Assembly: GCA_028023455.1 (NCBI GenBank)
Contig: JAQFVV010012509.1
Span: 3,472,590-3,536,589 of the forward strand
Direction of reading: 5' to 3'
DNA length: 64,000 nucleotides
Source: Epiperipatus broadwayi
Lineage: Eukaryota; Onychophora; Udeonychophora; Euonychophora; Peripatidae
The notes under the pieces were generated by a model. The model did no database searches. It had not been told where the DNA came from and saw nothing but the letters and a program-made list of their open reading frames with translations. This document shows positions 12,701-24,700 of the stretch, one piece after another. The position numbers and the translations under genes were made by a program. The first letter of the stretch is position 1, and each line of letters begins with the position of its first letter.

Positions 12701-15700
12701 CAAACAGGTATGGTCATATTAGTTGAGGTTATTAATTTATAAGTAATTATATTTTTTATATATGTAAGATTTTTTTTTTGTCGTTTAAAAGTTCAATAAG
12801 CAAAATATTGCTTATGTTTTTAAAATTTACATGTTCAGTTTAAAAGTTAAATAAATTACCCTTATATTATTTTTATACTTATATTTTTGATTTTGTATTT
12901 ATTTTATCTGTTTATTTTGCTAATTTTAATCTAGATGGTGTGCTTTTAGAATGGATTATCCATTCCAGGCTAATGCAATCTACAATGAACAGATTGCATA
13001 TAAAGAAATCTGAAATCAATTACATCCATCACAGAAGACCACATTGTATATCACTTTTAAACTTAAACATGGAATCATTTTAAGAAAGTTTCCTTTTCCT
13101 TTAAAAACTTTTTTTTTTTTAATGTAAAAAGCCAATACATTTGTAAAAGACAAAAATAGACTTTATCTCAAATCATTAAAAGGCAATTTCTTTTGGTTTA
13201 TAAAAGAATAAAATGTTAAAAGCTATTTTTCTTTTAATCTACCAGAAAAAAAAAACAGAAATAAAATAATATAAAATGACTTAATTTTTATCTCATCAAT
13301 CTAAAAGCATTTTCTTTAAAAGAAAAAATTAAATACAGAATAAATAAATACATTTATATTTTTAAAAAATGTAGATATATATTGCGTATATAAAAATATA
13401 TAGACTGTTTGACTAAGCTACTGTTTCAATTAAATATTATTAGTTTTTCTATGGAAATTTTACATTTGCTCGTCACAAAATAACATTCTATTTTTTCTTA
13501 AACCAATAGCAATGGTGAGTGAGAACACATTGTGTATAAAATATGATCATGAGAACTTTGTTAGATTATCTGCAAACAATGATGACCTCTGCATTTAAAA
13601 TAACTACTTATATAAAATCTGATTTAATCAAGACACTAAAAAGTGATATAAAATTTACAGGGGTCGGCAACCTACTTATACCGAAATACGAGATAATTAT
13701 TTTTTTTCAAATATAAGACACTTCGCATGGCATTGAAATTGAACTAGTAAAATTATATTAAGAAAAATTTATTTGCCTATATTAATACAAACTATATAAA
13801 AATTACAATATTTAAACATTAATGATTTCCTTAAGGTTCAACTTTTCAGGCTAATGCTTCAATATTTAGTTCATAGTTTGAAGTATTTAACTTTAAGAAC
13901 TTTCCAAATGTTCTTCAATTTAACAATCTCTAGATAAGTTAATAATATATTTTACCACTGAAAATGTTTGCTCTCAGTAGAATGTGTACCCAAAAACAGT
14001 TAAAATAGCAAATGCGACTTTTTTCATATATGAAATCTATAAGGAATTTCATTTTACTTTTTAATAATTATCTCACGGTAATTAAGTGTCTTCATTTTTC
14101 ATAATCTCATCTCTGGCATTTTTAAATTTCAGTTTCCAAGTTTCAGAATTGCTGAATTCGATTAACTCTAGATCCAAAATATTCACAGTTCAAAAATTTA
14201 AAATAATTTTCATCTATTTTGGAACTGTCTTTAATGCCAGGCTGCAAAATATATTTAAATATGGTTGAATATTTTTTAATCATTAAATCTGTACATGCAA
14301 TATTTTTGCAAAGTTGCTACATAATCCATAATTTTGGTTATAACAAAATCATTATGCATAAGGTCCATAAATTGTTTAAATTCAGAAAATATAGTAAACT
14401 TTTAAATTCAATGTCTTTCTTAAAAGTCACAATTTTTTTTTCAACAAAGCCTAGTGTTCATATAATTATAATATAGATTGCTTTTTGCTTTGAAGTTTTT
14501 TGTTTAATCAATTTAAATGTTCTGTATTGTCAGGTAAAGACATCAAGTTTAAAACTCACATATCTGAATCAGCATATTCTTCACTTATTTCTCTTAAAAA
14601 TATTTTTATTTCTGATAAAAAATTGACAAATGTGTTAATGACTTTTCTCCTACTTATCCACCAAACCTTATAAGAGATTTTCATACTCTGATTTAATTTT
14701 TTCCGACAATAATTTAAATTTTCTGTTAGAGAAGACTGTGCAACTGATAATATCATGGTAGACACAACTTCTTCCAGTTTTGCACTAGAAATATGTGCAA
14801 ATAAATAACACAATGAAGAGATAAAATTCGTCATTAAATATATTTTTCATTCAGTTGGATGAGACCCCTATTTTTAATAATTATTTCAGGTCCATCTACA
14901 AAGAAAATATTTCATTCTTTATGTTACCATATGTATTTATGCATTTTACAACATAGTCCAAAATATCTCTTACTGTTGTTGTGGTATACATTGACGAAAT
15001 AGTCCATACTTCTTCACTTATAAATTTTTAAAAACTGAATAAATTTTAAGAGTGCAATATCATTTCTGTCTGTGCTTCTGTCCAAATATAAACTAATAAT
15101 CTCACATTGCCCCAAGACAATTTCAAATTGCTGTTGTATATTTTCATTTATGAAATTTATTTTTTATTGAATGGTTTGAGCAGATAAAGAAATATCTTTA
15201 ATTTTCTGCATAATTTCATTTTTATTTGAAAAATTGAAAAAAAGATATTCAGATATATATATTTTAACTCTCCATCAGTGTGTAGTTTTCCTTTTTTAAC
15301 AATACAGTAAGAAGTTAAAAAACTTGATTTGTTGACTTCATGGTTTATTATTATAAAATTTTGTAATGAGTTTTTTTGATTTTCATATTCATAGACCTTT
15401 TTTAACTATTCTTTTCTTTCACCTGTACTCAAATAAAATAATCATTCCTTATATTTTGTATCATAATGTCTCATAATACTCGCTACAATTGTTTCTAAAC
15501 ATGAATAACACATTGCTTTTTTATCTTGTACTAGTTTTTTTTTTTTGTTTTGACATTTTTGGAAGTGAAAAAATAATATTTGTATAACTAAAACTTTTAA
15601 AACAGTTGTTTTATTTAATGTTACCTTTTTCTTAAATTTAACAAAATAAAAATAAGATATATACTGTAAAGATTTATTTTCAAAGTAGAAGTTTTAATTT

Positions 15701-18700
15701 ATATTAAAATTAATTTAATGTAATATAACTAAAAAAAAACAAGCTCTTATTGAAACAATTGACTCTCATTGAACAAAATTGTTTGAAGTCTTTGCTAGTG
15801 GATATAAGTGTTTTTAAACAGTTCATTTTGAACTTGGCTTGCTTGATTCAGGCAAAACAATTACAACTACAGTCACACAATTCACAATTGTCACAAGTGC
15901 TACTGTCCATTATAGTAATATCTGCAGTTAGTTTAGAGAAAAATTATGCATAAAGAAAAAATGTTTATATTTAGAAATAAGATTTTATATGTAAGAATAG
16001 CAGAAAGATCTGAAAAGATTGCAGACCAGTGTGCTAGCATAATATAATTAAGGATGATCATTTAAAGAACGCCATACCACTGTTTTTAATGAAAACCATA
16101 AGTATAGGGAGATCTGATAGTATTCATATCTAAGGTCCTTTTATAAAATCAGTGTTTATGTAAGAATCTAAAGTAAAGATAGAGAATATCACTATTGAAA
16201 AATATATTCACCAAATTATATTAAACAAAAAAAAAACAAAACAAAACACAGCTGCAACTTACAATTGAAAGTAAGGCCAATCCAGCTCCTAAATTAAAAA
16301 TTAATGGTACGATATAGAATTTACCAGCATGAGTTTCAACATTAATAATAAAACGTATACCGTAAGTTTTATATAAAGTCCGAGTAGATATATTATTAAT
16401 AATGTAATGATCAGCAAACCTAATGGTAAAAATAAATCACAATATGATTAGATTTAAACAAAGATATACATATTTATTTAAATTGGAAAATCATTTAATA
16501 AATTCTACAACTAATAACCAAAATAATTTCATTGCAATATATTATTTTTTTTCATATATAAATTTTAGAAATGAAATACATAAAATTATCCCTATTTCAA
16601 GTCCACATACTCATAGTGAATAATCACAATGAATACTACTAAATGGTAAGGTCATATCCAAATGCACAGATATGTTTCTGGCTATTAATTGTCACCAATA
16701 TAAAACATTACATTTGCATATCATTTTTTTTCTTTTACACTATCAAACAAACTTGCTTGAATAGTTAAGTCAGTGATTTCAGTGGAAGATTTTTTTTTTC
16801 TCATGTGTCATAGCATCAGCCGGGAAACGAACCCGCTAACCCGGGACAACTGTTTGTAAAGCAGCTGTTGCTGACCTCTCGACCACCAATGCATGACAGA
16901 TTGTTTTGTCTTGTAATAGACACCCATATATAAACATTTATGTGAATTATAGCTTAATTAACACCAACACACTGCTAAAACAAGCCTTCCAGATGTTTAA
17001 GAATTAGCAATGCCTAAAAAAAAAACATATTGTGAAATATTGGCAATATAAACTAAAGGGCTGTTTGTTAGATCTTATATATTATGGTAACTTTGTTGAA
17101 TTCATTCATTATAGTAGTTATGAAGATCCAAGTTGAACACACACACACAAACTAAAAAAGCAAGCACGTGTAGTCAGAAAATGCAAGATTAAAATCCAAT
17201 GGGGATAGTTATTGTTTACTAAAAACAAGAGAAGATGATCCAATAAGGAAAAGACTTAAATCATAGCAAGAATACAGTCTAACAACCATTTACGAGTGAA
17301 TTACAATTATTTTTTTCTGCAATCAAATCAACTTTGAAAGCCTCAAGGCAGTAGCACTGGTATCAAATTATATTAATGGTGCTTATAATCACATTAGTTA
17401 AAACTTTTTATACTTTCCAAAGCTCAATAAGATGATGCTTTAGGTAGAAAATATTTCAATTTCGTATTTTAATAATTGAATGGGTATTAATATCAAAATA
17501 TTATTATATTAACAACCCTCAATAGCTACAAATGGTATATAACACCGCTAATACTTTTCAAATGCTTCAATTTCATATTGTTTTTTAACATGTTCCAAAT
17601 TAATAGCTACCAAATTGCTTACACTGAGATATTTTGTGAATTACTGTGATACTATTATTGCTTTCAGCTTTTCTTCGCTATTTTGCAGTTATCTATAATG
17701 TTAGATTACCATGCAGTTTTTTTTGTGTGCAGAAATCATATTCATATGAAAATGAAAGAGAAGAATAAGAGAATATACTTCTGATAAGAACAGAAATCAT
17801 ATTAAAATGAATAGTTAGAAAAAAATCTAATGATATCAATATTGTAAAGGTCTCTAAAAAAAATTAAAATGCTTATTTCTATATGAATCACTCTACAGAG
17901 ATTTCATTTAATTTCTGATTGCTGGATTGTTTGACCTCAAGGCAATTTTTTGAATTTGTCTTTTCAAAAATAAAAATTGTAATTTTCAGTAATTTGTTTA
18001 CATATTTAAGCTTATTTATACAATGTATTTGTAAAATATTTATTTTAAACCAAAAACAAGACTGCAAATAGATTTTTATTTTAAGATATTTATTTTTTAG
18101 AAGTCATAAAAACCATGTTACGAAAAAGCTAATGCAATTCTTACTTGCTAACAAGAATGGCTTTTATAAACACCAATAAATAAATTTCTTTTAATATTCT
18201 AATAATAATAAATTTAATATTGATTTTTAAGATAATTTTTCATTCTTTAATGACATCTAATTGATAATTCTTTTCTATTTTAAAAACTAAATTCAAATAA
18301 ACATAATATTATAAATTCAACTGACTCAGATTTTAAATAATCTTCACTTATTAGACAGTTATTTTTCTAATATATTTCCATCCTCTTGCACATCATCCAT
18401 AGTATTTCAACTAATATGAACAGTATATTTCATCATTACATTTTTCATCATCATTTTTCTTTATCTGAAACTTAAATCTTTCCACAATTATTGGCATTAC
18501 CATCATCTTAATTATGAAATTTGAGGGGAGGTGGGTGGGTTAAAATGTGTACTGTGTGCATATATTTGAGCTAAAGAAAATGTGCAAATGATTAATTTAA
18601 TATATTTTATCATTCTTTAAATATCTTTATATATTTGTTTGGTTAATTTCTTGGGAGATCATTTGATATTCACACAACCAAGTGGCATGTTTCACAATAA

Positions 18701-21700
18701 CAGTTCTAGTCAATTGATTTAATAACATTTAAAAAAAAAATGATTCCAGTTTTCTATCAATGCATAGGGCATCTCTTTATATGAATGTTTCTTCTAAAGC
18801 TTACATTTTTTTTTACTGCCTTTATTGATCTACCAATAACTGAGTCCATCTTTTTTTAATTTTATATCATTTCATCTACTCAATTATTTCACAAATAATT
18901 CTTTTAGCCTTATATGGCACAGCAGAAAGACAGCAAATGATTCATTTAAATTGTATTTACATAGACATATTAGATATATATGCTATGACTAGGAGCAATC
19001 CCTACACTTCCAAACAGACATATGCTTATATAAATTTTCACCTGGTAAAATTAATAACACTATGGCAGCATGGAATTATGATTTAATTCATAAATAGTAT
19101 AACCATTATAAGAATTAAATATTATAAATATATAGTAATAAATTATTTATAGCATAACTATTTACAGACCTGAAGCCATACAAAACTCATAATGAAGGTC
19201 AGTGTGGCCTGTTCAAGACCCTAGACTTGCTTCGCATGTCCAGAGACAAGTCTCTCCATAGTAAAAGTTATTTAAGGAAATATAAGATTAAGTCCAGCAT
19301 TATGACGTTGTAAGTCCATCTGCTTTCAGTTAGCTTCCATGAGCATATGTCCCTGGGTTTCTGCTCTAGACCATGTGCTCTTTTTTAATTAATCATTATA
19401 ATTTCTTTTCTAATTGCTTGATCATTCAGATTCTGTTGACATTGTTTAATATATTTTTTATCTCTAGATGCATCCAGCATAAGTAAAATCTACTTTTTAA
19501 TTGTTATTTATTAATTAGTTTTTGATGGAATTCCATTCTTATCTCTTTTTAGATTTTAAGGAATTTAATTAAAGTTGTTTCTACAGGTTATAATTAATTT
19601 TTTAGTATAACAATAATTCTTTTAACTACTAATTTGATAAGATTTAATATTACTTATTTCATACTAAATTTATTACACTTATTTTTTTAAACTTTAATTG
19701 TGCACGTATTTTAAGTTACACATACATATATATAACACACAATTGTTTATAAGGATTTTTATAGCTTGATATTGTACCGGTCACTACACATATATTCCAA
19801 CCCTGGAAGACCTCTATATGGCCTGGAATGTGAGAGAAATAATGTTATGTTTATGGATGTGTGGAATTTTTTTTATTAATAAGATGGATTGTACTTAGCA
19901 AAACGAGGAATTGAAACATTAGGTTTTGATTTATAAAAAATATTACAGTTGGGGAAACTTATAAAGGAGAGTAGGGTTTTAAACTACAATACTACAGTAT
20001 TATAAAAAAAAAGATTAAGAATGAACATGATATATGGAAAGGGAATAGGTCTGTAAAACTAATGATAAACAAGCTAATGACAAATGTAATAGAGAAGAAA
20101 GAGTCAAAAAAATTTATAAAAGCGTAGTAAGAAAAAAAAATTGTTAAAATTGGATATTTGAATATGCAAGGTGGTAGGGGAGCAGAAAAGTGGCTGTGAT
20201 TAAATATCAGTATTAACATCTGATATAAATCTAGGCATAGTTACTTTATATTAATAATTATAAGTTGTAAGCATAAATTTTAATCATGCCTGGTTTACTG
20301 AGTAAATAAACTTCTTATATTGCCATACTAATGCTGCAGACTTTTAGGTTAATGTTCAAAGTGATATGTATGGACATTTTCTGGTTTATTTGCGTAGCTT
20401 ATCATTTATTGAAAGTGAGGTTCAAATAGGAGTTTTGATGTAGAGATTGTTTGATTGCTAAAGAAAATCAGAAGCTTGGTAAGTCACTAGCTTTGATCAT
20501 GCTAGAATGGAGTTATGTCTGAAAAAAAAAAAAGCCCACCATGGTGTAAATGTCACAACCACTCATTATTATTGGAATAACAAATGAGATGACTGTCCGT
20601 CCATTTGATCGTGGTTTCTTTTAGCTAGCCATTCTCACATAACTGGGAATCATTGCTGCCGGTTACTTGAGATTAATTGAGTAGCAACAAGTGGTTAAAT
20701 AATAATGCTCAATAATGAAGAAGTCTGGAAATGTCACCCATAAAGAGCAGGCGAATAATAATTTACATTAAATTTTGAAGCTTATATATGCCTTGAGCCC
20801 CATCATTCCTTTCTCAGAAACTTCTAAATAGGCATTAATTAAAAAAAAAAAAACACCACTCGAGATAAGCCAGCATTCCATCACTAATTAAATTTCTAAT
20901 TAATTACCCTGTGGAATTTTTATTTGAACAATGCCCACTGTAAGCACATTCCATACTTAAAATTAGTATAATTAAAGCCAAATTCCTTACACCAGGCATT
21001 ATCTGAAAAGACAGAAAATAAACTTGTATAAAGATAAGACACTTTTCTCTTTAAAATTCATTTTGCTTTACAAAAATTGCCTTATATAGGGTATATGAGC
21101 ACAGACTTTCACATGATCCACCACTCTCCACACTATCTTATAACACTGATACACTCGAACACATATATGTTGAAAAGATAAATAATCACCAATATACATA
21201 TTTCATGCTAAACCAGCAATCATCAGTTGGTCCAGATTACCATCTCTACACATATATGCGATAAATGCTCAGATATATATTAGGATAGCCAAACCTCATA
21301 CTTTAATGGAGAGGCCTCAATCTACTCTACACTCAAACTCTTCAACCGTCCATCCAATTGAAAATCTGATGATGGAATGCTGAAAGGCCATCCCGAGGCC
21401 GAGATTCTTGTCACACCCATGTTGACCTGCACATGAGAGGTCAGATTGACCTTAGGTCAATATGGGTGTGACAAGAATCTCGGCCTCAGGGTGGCCTTTC
21501 AGCATTTCCATATCAGATTTTAATTGGATGGATAGTTGAGGAGTTGGAGTGTGGAGCGGATTGAAGCCTGTCCAATAAAGTATGAAGATTGGCTATCTTA
21601 ATATATATCTGAGCCCTTATTGCATATATGCGTGGAGATGATAATCTGAACTAACTGATGATTGCTGGTTTAGCATGAAATACGTACATTGATGATTATT

Positions 21701-24700
21701 TAGCTTTTCAACATATATGTGTTCGAGTGTATCAGTGTTATGAGATAGTGTGGAGAGTGGTGGGTCATGTGAAAGTCTGTGCTCATATACCCTATATATT
21801 ACATATATAGACACAGGTATATATAAGCCTGTGTGTTTCAGCTAAAAATTGCCTTACAAAATTACAACAATGTTTCATTACAAAAAAAAACCCTTTACAC
21901 TCATATATGTGCACTTTATATATATACAATCACAATTTTAAAAATACAAGTTTAAAATACAACTCAACATATAATTTTAACCTTTTAATGACTGACTGAT
22001 ATTTTCTACGCTATATTATTATAATTTGAGACTTATCAAAGTATCTCAATATATTTTAACATACACTTGTAAACATAACACACTTCCCCCAACTTCAGAG
22101 ATTTAGATTTTCTCTGAAGTTAGGATAAAATCATGAAGATAATTCAGTTTATTTTTCATTTAACGTGGTCAGGAGGTAGATTAATATCTACAACAGCTTT
22201 TTTTGTGGTAATATCTTCTGGTATATATTCTTGCTATTCCTTATTAAGTTCAGTCAGCTCACATTCTTGTTTTAAGTTTCTCAGTTTGACCTTCCAAGTC
22301 AAAATCAGTTTTTTTAAAAATGACTCTCGTCTTTTCGCAATTGACATATGTATTTATGTAACCATTTGCCTTCATTTGTACAAACAAACACAACTTGTTT
22401 TGACAGATGTTGTTTTACTATTGCTTTCATCCAAAATTTATTTATGCTATTTTTTGCCCACGCTCATTCACCTGGCACGAACTTACATGTAGTAGATTCT
22501 TCTTTACTGTAATCCTCACTAGATTTTATGTTTGATAAATTTAGTATGCAATTTGCGACCTAAATATAATTCTGTGGGTGGTTATTCTGATTTAGATGTT
22601 GGAAATGAATGCTGATACAGAGGTTGGAGCATTCAGTATCATATAAAAACTCTTGATAAAATGATGAGAGAAGAAAGAAATAGCAATGTACTAATGGAAG
22701 ATTATATCAGGTTTTTTTTTTTTTTTAGATTACAGACAAACACTACCAGTTATTTCTAAAGAAACCAGGGCTAAAAGAAATAATAATAATTATGGTTATC
22801 TGTTGTGAAACTATCCCTCCCATTAAATGTGTAAACATGATTATGCCAAAACAATAACTGAAATTTTTTTTGTGGATATCTATATTAAAACATAAAGACT
22901 TATCAAATCAAGATGAGGTTCATTATATAACACTCCGTTATGTGTGATAGTGAAAGATATAAATGAAGAAGTTGAATTTATACATCTTGACATAACTAAT
23001 CCTTAGAGTAAAATTCTTTATTGGTTTCAGGAACAAACTATTTTACTTCAAAAGCTATGGTTGGTAAAATTAACTATTTTGTTTTAAAAAAATTATACAT
23101 GACAGAAAGTGTTTATAAATCAGTAGATATAGTTGAAAATTAGCCAATTCTGTAGAATTTTTAAATTTCTAGAACCCATTGCGTACACCTGAAATTAAAA
23201 ATTTTATTTTGAAACTTTAATCCTTCTAAATTTTGTAATGGACTATATTTACAAGTTAGGAGTCATAAGAATTACAAAAAAAAAATGCAATTCCTTATTG
23301 CATGTTCTTAAATTTTGTCATTCTTTCAGATCAGCCATTTCAATTCAAATGACTTCAGTTTCCTATCAAGATACACTTTGTTACAATAATTTACAAAGGG
23401 ACAGGGACAAATCTTAAAAATCATCAGCACTGATTTATTTGAAAATTTGTTTCTCATGAGTAGCTATGCAAAGCACACTTCTGTATTACTTCTAATTACA
23501 ATCACAACTTATATTGTGTTTTCACTTGTATGAAGTCATATAAATGATCTAAACTGAAGCATTAGTTAAAAAAAAAAATCAAAGTATGCAAAACCCATTT
23601 ATGAACAAACTAATATTTAATTTGCACCTAAAATTTTTCTGCACAGCAATGGATATATTAGCAAGTCCTAAAACTCAAATTCAATCTTCCAATGAATAGT
23701 GATTTTTCTCAATTTATACTTCATATTTTAGATATCATTCAAAACATAACATGATTGATCTTTTATTTTTTCTCTTCAGTCAGTCTCCTTCAATGTTATT
23801 CAACTGTTGATCACTAACTTTTCTATGACACTAGCATGATCATTCTTCATATAAATTTGCTTTAATAATCTCTTCTAACCCTTAGTTCATTCCTTCCTAG
23901 CATCTCTATATTATTAGTCTCAAACTGTATTCCCAAATTCTACTCAACCTTCCCCCTCTTGACTAGTATGTAGAACTTTTTATCTAGAAATCTTTTTCTT
24001 CTTTTTGTATATATCCAATGATTTAAAAGTAGTGGTAAAAAATATCTTATTTCTTTTAAGTAGTAGTAATTTTATTTTTTTTTCTTACCACTTTCTTTTT
24101 TCTCATTAACTTTTAGCATTTATTATTTTTTGAATAATAGGTTTATTATTTAAGAGGAGTTTTCAATAACAATAACAACAAAAAACAGCTTTACCTAAAA
24201 TTAAATCCTTTAGAAATCGTATCTTCTTTATGATCAAGTCTTTCAAAGCTGTACTGTGGCCTACAATATTCTGGACTCCAATCAAAGTTACAGTGCCATC
24301 TAATAAAAATGTCAATTACTCCTCCCTTAAAAAATAAAAAGAATTACATTTATACATATGATATAAGTGTACATATATGCATAATTTTCCTATAAAATGA
24401 TTTAAATATTTGTAAACATATGGTCTATATATTGTAACAAAACCTATATATTGTAACAAAACCCCCCATCACTACATATTTATTTTTACCTAATACACCT
24501 TCAACTTTAAACATACATGCTTACAAATGTATATTTAACCAAAACTATTTTTGACTTAATCACTATTGATAAGAACGTCTTATGAATTCATTCTCAATAA
24601 CTGTAATAGAGTGAAAACACGTATTTAAGGTCATCCATAGGATTCCAAGTGCCAATCTTATATGAATATAAGAATTAAGCGAAGCCACTGTCTTAAGAAA

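Larger units (their letters stand above)
21085..21843. mobile_element. Large inverted-repeat element carrying a hammerhead ribozyme on each arm (family B), with 13-bp target duplication
   Basis: Arms of about 330 bp (about 21088-21418 and 21465-21797) are close complements around a short spacer of about 45 bp near 21420-21465. The 13-mer aaaaattgcctta flanks it at 21072-21084 and 21844-21856, so it inserted as one unit into a pre-existing LTR. Each arm carries a hammerhead core (see 21180-21247 and 21637-21701). No protein is encoded. Direct or inverted dimers of hammerhead-bearing units are typical of retrozymes and of Penelope-like element termini; which of the two applies here is inference. 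A diverged single copy is at about 43750-43925. Confidence 0.82.
20900..22600 (-). mobile_element. 3' remnant of an LTR retrotransposon (second element), interrupted by a hairpin insertion
   Basis: Reading the minus strand from about 22600, fragments resemble the segment downstream of integrase in Ty3/Gypsy pol (TELYLGRKL), followed by broken frames. Then comes a purine tract (gttgggggaag) immediately before TGTTATGTTTACAAG at 22080, a typical polypurine-tract/3'-LTR junction. The presumed LTR runs leftward with a TATA-like tatatataaag (about 21920) and is split by the insertion at 21085-21843. It continues to an undetermined end near 20900-21000. The other LTR was not found. The plus-strand reading frame at 22133-22492 is antisense to this and not a gene. 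Confidence 0.6.

Noticed and set aside
15840-15960. Cysteine-rich short frame on the minus strand after ctaactgcag, considered as the last P2X exon.
   Set aside because: The phase required by the preceding exon meets a stop after three codons, and the readable frame has no TM2 character. It lies in the hAT remnant.
16806-16899. Functional tRNA gene.
   Set aside because: The anticodon loop cannot be read unambiguously, the length is irregular and an A-run follows; a SINE or tRNA pseudogene is safer.
22133-22492. A 119-codon open frame on the plus strand.
   Set aside because: It is antisense to recognisable LTR-retrotransposon pol text and ends beside a polypurine tract/LTR junction. Its composition is typical of a shadow frame.
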